A DNA stretch of 64,000 bases. Origin: Microcaldota archaeon (GTDB lineage: Archaea; Micrarchaeota; Micrarchaeia; Micrarchaeales; Micrarchaeaceae). Below are positions 26,293 to 33,769 of the stretch, piece after piece. Under the pieces are notes generated by a model, which made no database searches, was not told where the DNA came from, and saw nothing but the letters and a program-made list of their open reading frames with translations. Each line of letters begins with the position of its first letter. Position 1 is the first letter of the stretch. The stretch lies in assembly GCA_021787495.1 (NCBI GenBank), contig JAJYLX010000004.1, positions 45,788 through 109,787 on the forward strand. The letters are read 5' to 3'. Both the position numbers and the translations under genes were made by a program.

Positions 26293-26324
26293 GGTTTAAA
26301 TGTAAACTAGTTTACTTTTAAACC
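26293..26324. promoter_or_regulatory. 32-bp palindromic operator at the PadR promoter
   Basis: Outer arms GGTTTAAA (26293-26300) and TTTAAACC (26317-26324) flank the perfect 14-bp core GTAAACTAGTTTAC (26302-26315). Only the T/T pair at 26301 and 26316 breaks the symmetry. The minus-strand TATA (GTTTAAAAGT) lies within it, 30-40 bp before the PadR ATG, so a bound dimer would exclude TBP. Confidence 0.8.
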
Positions 26325-26360
26325 ATACCAAACTATTTAAACCTTTGTCCGTGCGGCGCG

Positions 26361-28310
26361 TTATGTCTGCGCGTTCCTGTGCAGCTGCCTGTGGACCACG
26401 ACGGCATAGCCGATCAGGGCAAGGATGAAGATAATGCCGAGTACCGAGATTGTCAGGTAGTTGTAGTCCGTGCGGAACGCGTATGAAGCCGTCATCCTCC
26501 CGCCTGCCGAGTCCGTCACTGCCAGGACCACAGTATGCAGGCCGACGGTCTCATAGCGCAACGACTTCATGCTGACGGAGTACTGTGGCGAGCCGTCTAT
26601 CGACCACGTGTAGGTGTAGGGCGGCGTGCCCCCAGTCACGTTGCCTATGAAGGTGATGACCGAATCGGAATAGAACAGGCTGCTCGAGACGGAGAACGGG
26701 GTGCCGGCCATCTTCATCTGCGGGTTTGCCGTGAACGTCGCGGTCGAGTTTATCGCATAGCCGGACGAGTCGTTGCCGAGGAGGATTAGGGAGTATGTAC
26801 CGGTGCGGTTGGGGATGAATGCGAATGATTGGCCTGACGCGACTTTCGTCCCATCGACCAGCCACACCAGCTTGTACGGCGGGGTGCCGTACTGGGTCGA
26901 TGCGGATATGTTCGTCGCCACGCCCACGTCGGCGTACCTCTTGCTCGGCATTATGGAGACCTCCGGGTCTGGGTTGACGATGATTGACAGCCGCGGCGAC
27001 ACGGACGAGAGGCCTGCCGAGTCGACGAGGCGCGCCTGCACCAGGTTCGTGCCCACGGAGAACACGGTAGTGCCATTTATGTCCTTCACCGTCATGTTAT
27101 TCAAGTACCAGGTTATGTTATACGGAGGCGTACCGCCCGTGACGTTGTATGTGACCTGCACGCCAGTACCGACATCGTAGGCAGTGGACGCGCTCATGAC
27201 CGCTATCGACGGGTCGGGATTCACTTTCATTGTCACGCTCGGGGCCGCCAGGAGTGTACCGGATGAGTCGAGCACCGACACATAGTAGGTGTGGTTGCCT
27301 GCGCCCAGGCCCTGCGTGCCCACCTTGCCCGAATAGCGCGTTTCCTGCGTAGAGGACTGGGCATACACTGAGTTGTCGACGTAGACTGTGTAGGTATACG
27401 GACCTATGCCCCCGGACACGCTCACGTTGAACGCCGATGTGGCAGGCGCGCTTACGTCTGTACTAATAGAGGCACCACGGAACGACGACAGCGTCAGGGA
27501 GTGCACCATCCCTCCTGTGAAGAACGTTCCATTACTGTAGAACCCGAGGTTCATGCCATGGTAGTTGGCGGAGAAGTATGGGCTAGGCGTGATCGCATGA
27601 TCGGAGTAGTCTGACGCCACGTTGCTCTTGCTGGTGCAGTTGTAGCCGTCGCTGCAGCCGAACTCGTCGAGCCATAGCCAGGCGCTCGAAGGACCAGCTC
27701 CGTATGGGCTGTATGTGACCCTGCTTATGTCACCCGCGTACGGAGACTCATAATACCACTCCGTCATGAGACCCGTGAAGTAACCGTTGCTGTTCGACGC
27801 CTGGCTAGTATTCCCCACGAAGTATGATGCGCCCTCCGTGCCGAACGACGTGTTTGCGTACGCTCCGGTGTTCCAGTCCGAGGCGGACATCACCATGGTG
27901 CCGTTCTGGATATACATGCCGAGGAGTATCTTGTCCCCGGGGTTGACGTGGCCCGTGAACTGGCTTATCCCGCCCCCGCCATTCGTCGGGAAGACGAGCC
28001 CCTTGCCTGGAGACCACACCTGGTACGCGAAGCTGAACCCGGAATAGTGCTCGTTAGACGTTGTGGGCCAATCGTACGCTATGCCTATCTGGTACCAGTA
28101 TCCCGTGTTGGTGAGGCCGTTCAGCAGGTATGCAGGGCCTGTACCATTGCGGACCTGCGCCACGGCAGTCACGTTGTAGGCGAGCGAGTCGAAGTTCGTC
28201 GCGAAGCTTATTCCGGCTTGCTCATCGTAGAGAGGGGCCGCGAGCGCCGCTGGCGCGAGGAGCAGCGCGAGCATCACTGCCACCAGCACGAACGCGATGT
28301 GGGCTCTCAT
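26361..28310 (-). CDS. Secreted surface protein with PKD-like repeats and C-terminal anchor
   Basis: A 649-residue cell-surface protein. The signal peptide is RAHIAFVLVAVMLALLLAPAALA. An N-terminal beta-rich domain with many aromatic residues is followed by at least three PKD/Ig-like repeats of about 85 residues, recognisable by the phrases GGTPPYNITWYLN, YGTPPYKLVWLVDG and GGTPPYTYTWSIDG. A transmembrane helix near the end (LTISVLGIIFILALIGYAVVV) anchors it. Asn sequons are frequent. The ATG at 28310 is chosen because a TATA-like ATGAATAAAAG lies about 30 bp upstream and overlaps the earlier ATG at 28349. It is probably a glycosylated adhesin or S-layer-associated protein. Confidence 0.85.
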   Translation of the reverse strand: MRAHIAFVLVAVMLALLLAPAALAAPLYDEQAGISFATNFDSLAYNVTAVAQVRNGTGPAYLLNGLTNTGYWYQIGIAYDWPTTSNEHYSGFSFAYQVWSPGKGLVFPTNGGGGISQFTGHVNPGDKILLGMYIQNGTMVMSASDWNTGAYANTSFGTEGASYFVGNTSQASNSNGYFTGLMTEWYYESPYAGDISRVTYSPYGAGPSSAWLWLDEFGCSDGYNCTSKSNVASDYSDHAITPSPYFSANYHGMNLGFYSNGTFFTGGMVHSLTLSSFRGASISTDVSAPATSAFNVSVSGGIGPYTYTVYVDNSVYAQSSTQETRYSGKVGTQGLGAGNHTYYVSVLDSSGTLLAAPSVTMKVNPDPSIAVMSASTAYDVGTGVQVTYNVTGGTPPYNITWYLNNMTVKDINGTTVFSVGTNLVQARLVDSAGLSSVSPRLSIIVNPDPEVSIMPSKRYADVGVATNISASTQYGTPPYKLVWLVDGTKVASGQSFAFIPNRTGTYSLILLGNDSSGYAINSTATFTANPQMKMAGTPFSVSSSLFYSDSVITFIGNVTGGTPPYTYTWSIDGSPQYSVSMKSLRYETVGLHTVVLAVTDSAGGRMTASYAFRTDYNYLTISVLGIIFILALIGYAVVVHRQLHRNAQT

Positions 28311-28381
28311 GGTTTCCGCTTCTGCATCGCTAACAAGGCTTTTATTCATATCTGTGCAGCCTTTGCAGCTGTGGAATCAGA

Positions 28382-28909
28382 TCATCCGGGGTAGGTTATC
28401 ACGCCGCGACGCGCCTTGGCTGACGCGGTGAGTTCGTGGTCCCTGCAACTCGTCGCGCTGTAGATGTGCCTGACCTTTATGTGCTTCACCGAAAGCGCGT
28501 CGGCGATTAGCGATCTGTGGCACCGCCAGGGCACGGCCTCCGCGCACATTATCGCGGTCTGCCGCTTGCCAGCTGCCTCGATGAGCTCGCCTAACGCGGC
28601 CGCGAACTCCTTCGTCTGCATGTAGTCAGCGAAGCCGCGGAACGAGGTGTTCCTCCAGTATGTGTTCACTGAGTCCTTGGACGCGTGGCGGAGTCCTCCG
28701 AGCCCCTTCATGTGCGCGTAAAGTATGCCGTGCCGCTTTAGAAAGCCGCTGAGTCTCGACTCGTTGAACTGCGGGTTCGCCCTCGACCTCGGTATGGTGC
28801 GCACGTCGACCAGTTCCCTTACGCCGTACGCCTTTAGGATGGAGGCGAACTCGCTCAGCTTCCTTGTCGAATGCCCAATCGTGAACACTATCATTTTATC
28901 TTTTGACAT
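28382..28909 (-). CDS. DUF488 domain protein
   Basis: A 175-residue DUF488 protein of the longer class: VFTIGHSTRKLSEFASIL at the N-terminus, ELVDVRTIPRSRANPQFN, and CAEAVPWRCHRSLIADAL near the C-terminus, the conserved Cys/His cluster of the family. The function is unproven. It overlaps the Mug gene by 14 bp and is probably co-transcribed with it, which loosely suggests a link with nucleotide or DNA damage. It belongs to a different subfamily from the protein at 6318. Confidence 0.88.
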   Translation of the reverse strand: MSKDKMIVFTIGHSTRKLSEFASILKAYGVRELVDVRTIPRSRANPQFNESRLSGFLKRHGILYAHMKGLGGLRHASKDSVNTYWRNTSFRGFADYMQTKEFAAALGELIEAAGKRQTAIMCAEAVPWRCHRSLIADALSVKHIKVRHIYSATSCRDHELTASAKARRGVITYPG

Positions 28910-29426
28910 CGCCGGCCGCCCTGCTCATCTCTTTCAGCTCGCGTACCCTTACGCTCGCCTCTCCACGTATCGGGAAGTGCATCACGTACACCTTCGACCT
29001 CAGTATCATTCTCTGCCACCCGAAATCAAAGTCGTCGCTGCCCGTGAACTTCGCGTATGTGACCCTCCCCACGAAGCATACGACCCTCGGCTCGCATCTG
29101 GTTATCTCGCCTATAATACGCTTCCTGCCAAAAATGCCCTCGCCCCTCTTCAGCTGCGATACATCGCGCGAAGGCCTGTTTATCAGGTTGGTGAAGTTCA
29201 GATTGTAGACCTGCACGAACCTGTCCTCGTATATGCGCCTAAGCTTCGCGTCGTCCCTCAGGTCCTCCATGTTCTCCCCGATCACCCCCGACCTGTTAAG
29301 CAGGTACCAGAACATCTTGTTGTTCGAGAACGGCACGCCCCTTCTGTAGGAGCCATAGTGTGGGTTTATGCCGACGAACATTATCCTAGGCTTCCTGGAG
29401 AGCTTGTACTTTATCATGGCTGCCAT
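28896..29426 (-). CDS. mug: Mug-type G/T(U) mismatch DNA glycosylase
   Basis: A 176-residue member of the uracil-DNA glycosylase superfamily, family 2. The active-site motif is IMFVGINPHYGSYRRGVPFSN (N in the GINP loop), followed by NRPSRDVSQL, the strand VVCFVGRVTYAKF, and the region near MHFPIRGEAS where the intercalating loop lies. It removes uracil or thymine opposite guanine. The start is ATG 29426; GTG 29432 and ATG 29417 are alternatives. A 51-codon ORF ends 10 bp upstream and DUF488 overlaps downstream, forming a three-gene run. Confidence 0.85.
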   Translation of the reverse strand: MAAMIKYKLSRKPRIMFVGINPHYGSYRRGVPFSNNKMFWYLLNRSGVIGENMEDLRDDAKLRRIYEDRFVQVYNLNFTNLINRPSRDVSQLKRGEGIFGRKRIIGEITRCEPRVVCFVGRVTYAKFTGSDDFDFGWQRMILRSKVYVMHFPIRGEASVRVRELKEMSRAAGDVKR

Positions 29427-29436
29427 CCGCACGTGG

Positions 29437-29592
29437 CTAACCCTTCGAGTAAACCCTCTTTGCCTCCTTCCATACGTTCCAGGCTACCGCGAATGTGATT
29501 ATCTGGGCCTCCCTGCCGCTCCTGCCCTCCTTGGGCGTTATGTCATATTTCTCCTTCATGAAATCGATGAACTCTTTGTCGTAACCCGGCAT
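29437..29592 (-). CDS. Small hypothetical protein (51 aa)
   Basis: A short ORF, MPGYDKEFIDFMKEKYDI to the C-terminal VWKEAKRVYSKG, with good coding character and a helical, charged composition. It lies directly before mug on the same strand, and an AT-rich TATA-like stretch (TTTGAAATAAG) lies about 35 bp upstream. I do not know the family. It may be a small regulator or a degenerate gene end; the position suggests co-transcription with mug. Confidence 0.5.
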   Translation of the reverse strand: MPGYDKEFIDFMKEKYDITPKEGRSGREAQIITFAVAWNVWKEAKRVYSKG

Positions 29593-29809
29593 GCTTATCC
29601 CTGCTCTGATTGAATGCGCAACTTATTTCAAAGTATCGAGGCGCAAAGTGACCCGCGGGAACAGAACTGCATGCATGCCAGTGATGCGAAATCGCTTCGA
29701 GACGCTCAAGCCCGTCTCGCAGGACCTTCAGCGCGCGCAACCTCTGCACATCCCTATCATGAGGTGTAGGTTGGGGCCAACCCCCTACCCTGTCTTCGGA
29801 GCAGAATTG
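29593..29809. other. 217-bp gap left of the element with no recognised gene
   Basis: Several overlapping open frames exist on both strands, but none has a convincing composition. A GGTTGG/CCAACC hairpin lies at about 29770-29783. This would have been the original 3' flank of tRNA-Val before integration. Confidence 0.4.
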
Positions 29810-29823
29810 ATGGGCCCGCGGAG
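29810..29823. repeat. attL: copy of the tRNA-Val 3' end
   Basis: ATGGGCCCGCGGAG is identical to 31753-31766. It corresponds to the discriminator, acceptor 3' strand and the start of the T-stem of tRNA-Val(GAC). Identity stops after 14 bp. Confidence 0.8.
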
Positions 29824-29975
29824 CTCCACGCTCGGCGCATCCGCGCCTCGCTCCGCCAGGCATGGCTCACGCAAGGCTTACGGCTCCGACGCTGGGACAG
29901 GGCCCCAGGGCGACCGAGCGCAGCGAGGGAGACAAGGACCTGGCCTTGAGAGGGCCAAGGACTTACGAACCCTTT

Positions 29976-30851
29976 ATGGTGGTTGCCATGCGTAGTGCTG
30001 GCAGCCATGCGGAGTTCGAGTTCAGGACAGGGTTAAAGAACAATCCAATCCCAGAGAAGCCATTGCGCGAGCTAGTCAAGGAGAGGCTGCCAGAGCTGGG
30101 GAAGGGCCAGATCGAGTACCTTAGGACTGACATCAAGGATTACTATCTCAAACGCTTCAGGAGGCCCAGGGAGGCCAAGTACGGAGGCCTGAACAAGGGC
30201 TTCACGGACGTGGAGCTCAGGAAGTTCCTCTTTGCCATAGACAACCCCAAGCACAAGCTTCTATTCCAATTCCAGGCCGAGCTTGGCCTTAGGATAGGCG
30301 AGGCCGTCAGGGTGAACATAAAGGATATAGACTTCGAGAGCCGTGAGCTCAAGGTCTTCACGGAGAAGGCTAGGCAGCCCGATGTAACCCTCATCCCTGT
30401 TCCATTGTTTCGGGAAACGCTAGAGTTCATAAAGGCTAATGCTGTCGAGATAGAGGCCTGTGACGGCTACATCTTCTTCCACGACCGCAAGACCACGAAC
30501 CACGGCAGGAAGGAGGGCTGGCTGGAGGAGAATTACGTCAGAAAGGTCTTCCGCGAATACTGCGACGCCGCGCAGCTTGATGACGTATATGACGTTAGCG
30601 AGGAGAGGGACGAAAGAAGGCCGCACAAGCTGCATAGGCTTACCACGCACAGCTTGCGCCACTATGCTATAACGAGGTTCGCAAGGAGCACCAACGGCAA
30701 CGTGGTGCTGACATCACGCTTCGCAAGGCATAGAGACATGGCTACGACCGGTCGGTACATAAACACGGACAAGAAGGAGATTTACGAGGTCATAGACAGC
30801 CTGGCGGTAAGCGAGGTTGCATTTTTGAAAAAGAAACTAAGCATGTTATAA
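29976..30851 (+). CDS. int: Tyrosine recombinase/integrase (XerD-like)
   Basis: A 291-residue site-specific recombinase. The catalytic set is visible: Arg in AELGLRIGEAVRV, HxxR in THSLRHYAITR, a second His/Arg block ARHRDMATTGRYI and its nucleophilic Tyr. The N-terminal part is the core-binding, SAM-like helical domain. The frame is open upstream to 29862, but that part reads across a GC-rich leader with poor coding character; I prefer ATG 29976. The gene lies 150 bp inside the element's att site and would excise or integrate it at tRNA-Val. Confidence 0.92.
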   Translation: MVVAMRSAGSHAEFEFRTGLKNNPIPEKPLRELVKERLPELGKGQIEYLRTDIKDYYLKRFRRPREAKYGGLNKGFTDVELRKFLFAIDNPKHKLLFQFQAELGLRIGEAVRVNIKDIDFESRELKVFTEKARQPDVTLIPVPLFRETLEFIKANAVEIEACDGYIFFHDRKTTNHGRKEGWLEENYVRKVFREYCDAAQLDDVYDVSEERDERRPHKLHRLTTHSLRHYAITRFARSTNGNVVLTSRFARHRDMATTGRYINTDKKEIYEVIDSLAVSEVAFLKKKLSML

Positions 30852-30955
30852 TGTAGCCTGCTTATGGCAAATCGAACCCTTTGCCTTTATATGCTTCTTT
30901 TGAGTTTTCTATTCGGCAGCCAAGGACTAGCTAGTAACAGTTGCTAGCTTGAGCT

Positions 30956-31138
30956 ATGCCCAACTTATCAAAATACAATAGTGCGAGGACTCTAGCGTAT
31001 ATACTTCTCTTATTTGAGGCGATATCGCTTTTCTATATATTTTATTACTTACTTATCAAATTCAATTTATTCGATTTTGTTGTCTCGTTTACATTATTCT
31101 GTAGTATCTATATAATCTTATGTTTATTGATATTATGA
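30956..31138 (+). CDS. Small hydrophobic membrane protein in the element
   Basis: A 60-residue ORF with two predicted transmembrane helices (AYILLLFEAISLFYIFYYLL and VVSFTLFCSIYIILCLLIL) and a short polar N-terminus. It is AT-rich, unlike the host genes. Its end overlaps the stop of the convergent peptidase gene by 6 bp. A hydrophobic 60-mer in AT-rich DNA could be chance, so the assignment is tentative; if real it could be a partner or inhibitor of the membrane peptidase. Confidence 0.45.
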   Translation: MPNLSKYNSARTLAYILLLFEAISLFYIFYYLLIKFNLFDFVVSFTLFCSIYIILCLLIL

Positions 31139-31588
31139 TTGCCTTTTAATAAAATTAATTCTTTGGTTTGTAGTTTTATGGATAAGTCTATGCCAAAGTC
31201 CATCTTTAATTAATTTTTTCTTTTTAAGTTCGATGAAACTTTTAATGAAATTTTCTTTACCAACGATTTTAGCTGCATATAAATCTGCGTCTCGCTCTCT
31301 TTTTCTTGGTCTTAAATGTTGCAGAATCCCATGGTATATCTGGTGGTGATTTTCGTGCATCAATACTGTTCTCAAAGCCATTGGAGTAATTTTATCTGCA
31401 AAACCCTGACTTACAAATGTTTCTTTACCAATTGTAAATGGCGGAACACCAAAATATTTTACAAGCCAAAAAGTAATACCGTATTTCTCCTCTTTCTTTT
31501 TTGGTAACATGGTATAAAAATATAATCTGAATAGATAACAAAAGCCTATCAAAATCATAATGTAGATAGATGCTAATATTAATCCCAT
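31133..31588 (-). CDS. M48-like membrane metallopeptidase
   Basis: A 151-residue protein with an N-terminal transmembrane helix (ILASIYIMILIGFCYLF) and a gluzincin core: HExxH in VLMHENHHQIYHG and the third ligand region RERDADLYAAKIVG, the pattern of M48/BlaR1-type peptidases. It is shorter than HtpX or Ste24, having only the minimal catalytic domain. A TATA box (GATTTAAATAATACC, about 31620-31634) precedes the ATG by about 35 bp. It is the cargo gene of the integrative element, distinctly AT-rich and Lys-rich. Possible roles are element regulation or membrane-protein cleavage; this is inference. Confidence 0.82.
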   Translation of the reverse strand: MGLILASIYIMILIGFCYLFRLYFYTMLPKKKEEKYGITFWLVKYFGVPPFTIGKETFVSQGFADKITPMALRTVLMHENHHQIYHGILQHLRPRKRERDADLYAAKIVGKENFIKSFIELKKKKLIKDGLWHRLIHKTTNQRINFIKRQS

Positions 31589-31630
31589 ATCACGGAACCA
31601 ATATTTTGGTTTACATAGGTATTATTTAAA

Positions 31631-31732
31631 TCTGAACCCTCACCTTATTTAAAGCCCCCAAGCGATGCAAAAATCAGTTTGGTGCTTAACATGGCTGAAA
31701 AAGCTGCTGTTTCTCGGATTCTGAACCCTCAC
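31631..31732. repeat. Two 13-bp direct repeats near the element's right end
   Basis: TCTGAACCCTCAC occurs at 31631-31643 and again at 31720-31732, just inside attR. They may be arm-type integrase sites. A shorter related string, CGAACCCTTT, lies near the integrase start (about 29967) and after its stop (about 30875). Confidence 0.5.
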
Positions 31733-31752
31733 GCTGCCGACGACAAAACATC

Positions 31753-31766
31753 ATGGGCCCGCGGAG
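31753..31766. repeat. attR: 3' end of the intact tRNA-Val
   Basis: The second copy of ATGGGCCCGCGGAG, overlapping the last 13 bases of the tRNA gene. Together with 29810-29823 it bounds the element. Confidence 0.8.
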
Positions 31767-31825
31767 AATCGGACTCCGGCTCTTCACGTTGTCAACGTGA
31801 CGTCTTACCATTCGACTACAGGCCC
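31754..31825 (-). tRNA. tRNA-Val(GAC)
   Basis: A complete 72-nt cloverleaf on the minus strand: acceptor GGGCCTG with CGGGCCC and discriminator A, D-arm GTC/GAC with the GG in GAATGGTAA, anticodon stem TCACG/CGTGA with loop TTGACAA (anticodon GAC), T-arm CGGAG/CTCCG with loop TCCGATT. CCA is not encoded and no intron is present. Its first base is adjacent to the TAG of the RNase Z gene, so it is probably processed from that transcript. It serves as the integration target of the element. Confidence 0.95.
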
Positions 31826-32722
31826 CTAAACAGTGACTTTCATGCCGTCGTGGGCTATGCTCGTGTCCCTGAATACGCGCTTCGCCTCATCTAATAGGGC
31901 GGAAGCATCTTTATACCTTGCACTTATGTGGAACAGTATCAGCTTCTTGGCCTTCGATAGCTTTGCCATCCTCGCGGCCTCCTCGGCCGTGGAGTGCCTC
32001 CTTGCCACAGCGTAGTCCCTCATGGAACTCTCGTACGTCGCCTCGTGTATCATCAGGTCGGCGCCCCTGCACGCGGCGGCCGCTGTCGCAACCGGCCTCG
32101 TATCGGTTATGTAGACCATCTTCTTCCCTGTATGCAGCTTCGTGACCGACGGGAGCGTCACCGTCCTGCCATTCACCCTCATGCGCCCCTTGCGCTGCAG
32201 CTCCGAGAACATCGTGCCCTTTATACCCAGCCTTATGCACTTCTCCTTGTCGAACCTGAGCTTGTCATCCTCCTTGAAGACGAAGCCGTAAGTCGGTATG
32301 GAGTGCGACAGCCTGAAGGCGCCGACCGTTATCCCGTCGCCCTTCAGGAGATCGCCCTGCTTAAATGGCTTCAGGGCGATCGGGTACCTTATCATCGCCC
32401 TGTCGAACTCGATCAGCGACCTGACGCTGTCCTCGTATCCGGACGGCACGAATATTGTGAGAGGTCTCGCCCTGCCGTTCATCGCGAGCGTCCTCACCAG
32501 CCCCGCTATCCCTATTATGTGGTCGCCGTGCACGTGCGACACGAAGATGTAGTCCACCTTCGATATGTTGAGCGAGTGTATGAAGAACTGGCGCTGCGTC
32601 CCCTCGCCGCAGTCGAACAGGTAGGTTATGCCGCCGCGCATGACCGCGACGCTCGGCAGCCCGCGCTCCTTCGTGGGCGTTGTGCCAGACGTTCCGAGGA
32701 AGACGACGTCGAACATGCTCAT
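31826..32722 (-). CDS. rnz: Ribonuclease Z (tRNA 3'-end endonuclease)
   Basis: A 298-residue metallo-beta-lactamase nuclease that removes 3' trailers from pre-tRNAs. Motifs: VVFLGTSGTTPT at the N-terminus, the ligand cluster FVSHVHGDHIIGIAG, then LSHSIPTYGFVF, YITDTRP, IHEATY and the C-terminal RRHSTAEEAARMA and LFHIS. The length matches the short tRNase Z form. The gene is last in an operon and its stop codon directly adjoins tRNA-Val, itself a substrate. The start overlaps the NFACT stop. Confidence 0.96.
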   Translation of the reverse strand: MSMFDVVFLGTSGTTPTKERGLPSVAVMRGGITYLFDCGEGTQRQFFIHSLNISKVDYIFVSHVHGDHIIGIAGLVRTLAMNGRARPLTIFVPSGYEDSVRSLIEFDRAMIRYPIALKPFKQGDLLKGDGITVGAFRLSHSIPTYGFVFKEDDKLRFDKEKCIRLGIKGTMFSELQRKGRMRVNGRTVTLPSVTKLHTGKKMVYITDTRPVATAAAACRGADLMIHEATYESSMRDYAVARRHSTAEEAARMAKLSKAKKLILFHISARYKDASALLDEAKRVFRDTSIAHDGMKVTV

Positions 32723-33762
32723 ACCTCTACCGTTACTGTCTTGGACTTCAGGTTTATATCACTTATTTTGAGGAGCGGGAACATGGAGCGCAACTCGCCC
32801 AGTGTGATGCGCCTGTTATGCCCTGCCGCATCGATGAGCTGGTTCAGCTCGCCCATGCGCGCAAAGATCAGCCTGCCGGCCTCCCTGTTCGCCTCGGCCT
32901 CCTTGACGGTCGAGAGCATGAGCCCCCTCTGCCTGCCTATGCTCGCCTCCAGGCGCTCGACCTCGGGATTAACTTCCATCCTATCCGGCGCGCCCCCGTA
33001 GACGAACGAGAGGGCCTCTTCCAGGGTGCCGAATTCCTTCCTGTCGAGGCCTTCGTACCTCTTGAGCTCGACGAGCGAATAATCGACCGCCTCTCCGCCC
33101 CGGAGGTAAACGAAGGCGCGGCCGCCATGCAGCCCGGACAGCGACTGGATCACCCTCTCCATGGCAGCCTTATCGGCATCGTCCGGCTTCGCACCCGGCG
33201 AGAGCCCCTCCCTTGCTATGGCGTCCTCCACGTACGTCGGGCCGACGTCAGCCTTGGCGGACACCCAGGCCATCACCGTCTTCGCCTCACCCCTCTGCGG
33301 AGCGGTGGGAGGGGCATAGACCCGGCCGACCCTTATAGACCTATCCCTGAAATCGCGCTGGACGTGCGCTAGCGTTATCCTCATAGCGCCATCCGTTATC
33401 ATCAGGTTTCCCTTCCCGAACATCTCAAGTATAAGGTTCGCCGAGGCGTCGCCCTTGCGCAGCTCGAAGACGAGTATGCGGTCGCTCCCCAGCTGACGCA
33501 CCCCATTTATCGCGAAGCCGGATATGCGCTTGCGCACGGCCATGGCGAACGCGTCCGGTTGGTCTGCGCCCTCTATATAACGCGCAGGGCAGACAGCGTG
33601 GCAAAGGTCGATTATCAGGCTTGTGTCCTTCCCGCCGCCCCTGACCCTCATCCTGAACCTCCCATCGCCCAGGCTGTAGAACTTCTCTATGTGGAAGCCC
33701 CTGTATCCTTCATCCAGCTCTTTGGATAGGACAGATACCTCTATCGTGGATATCTCGTGCAT
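32719..33762 (-). CDS. NFACT-family protein lacking the NFACT-R domain
   Basis: A 347-residue homologue of the N-terminal part of RqcH/NEMF/FbpA. It has the NFACT-N domain (IEKFYSLGDGRFRMRVRG, then LILEMFGKGNLMITDG), helix-hairpin-helix-like sequence and part of the coiled-coil region (PEVERLEASIGRQRGLMLSTVKEAE). Full archaeal members have about 600-700 residues and end with NFACT-R (DUF814), absent here; the ORF stops right at rnz with an ATGA overlap. It may bind stalled 60S/50S-tRNA complexes but perhaps cannot recruit tRNA for tailing in the same way. It lies 7 bp after GGGP synthase. Confidence 0.85.
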   Translation of the reverse strand: MHEISTIEVSVLSKELDEGYRGFHIEKFYSLGDGRFRMRVRGGGKDTSLIIDLCHAVCPARYIEGADQPDAFAMAVRKRISGFAINGVRQLGSDRILVFELRKGDASANLILEMFGKGNLMITDGAMRITLAHVQRDFRDRSIRVGRVYAPPTAPQRGEAKTVMAWVSAKADVGPTYVEDAIAREGLSPGAKPDDADKAAMERVIQSLSGLHGGRAFVYLRGGEAVDYSLVELKRYEGLDRKEFGTLEEALSFVYGGAPDRMEVNPEVERLEASIGRQRGLMLSTVKEAEANREAGRLIFARMGELNQLIDAAGHNRRITLGELRSMFPLLKISDINLKSKTVTVEV

Positions 33763-33769
33763 GGATGCA

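Larger units (their letters stand above)
29810..31766. mobile_element. 2-kb integrative element inserted at the 3' end of tRNA-Val
   Basis: A tyrosine integrase gene lies between two copies of ATGGGCCCGCGGAG: one at 29810-29823 and one at 31753-31766, the latter being the 3' end of tRNA-Val(GAC). This is the layout left by site-specific integration into a tRNA gene, with the intact tRNA on one side and a 3' fragment on the other. The interior carries the integrase, a small membrane protein and an M48-like peptidase. The right half is much richer in A+T than the host genes. No replication gene is seen, so it is an integron-like or remnant element. A GC-rich 150-bp leader (29824-29975) before the integrase holds no gene I can identify. 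Confidence 0.82.
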
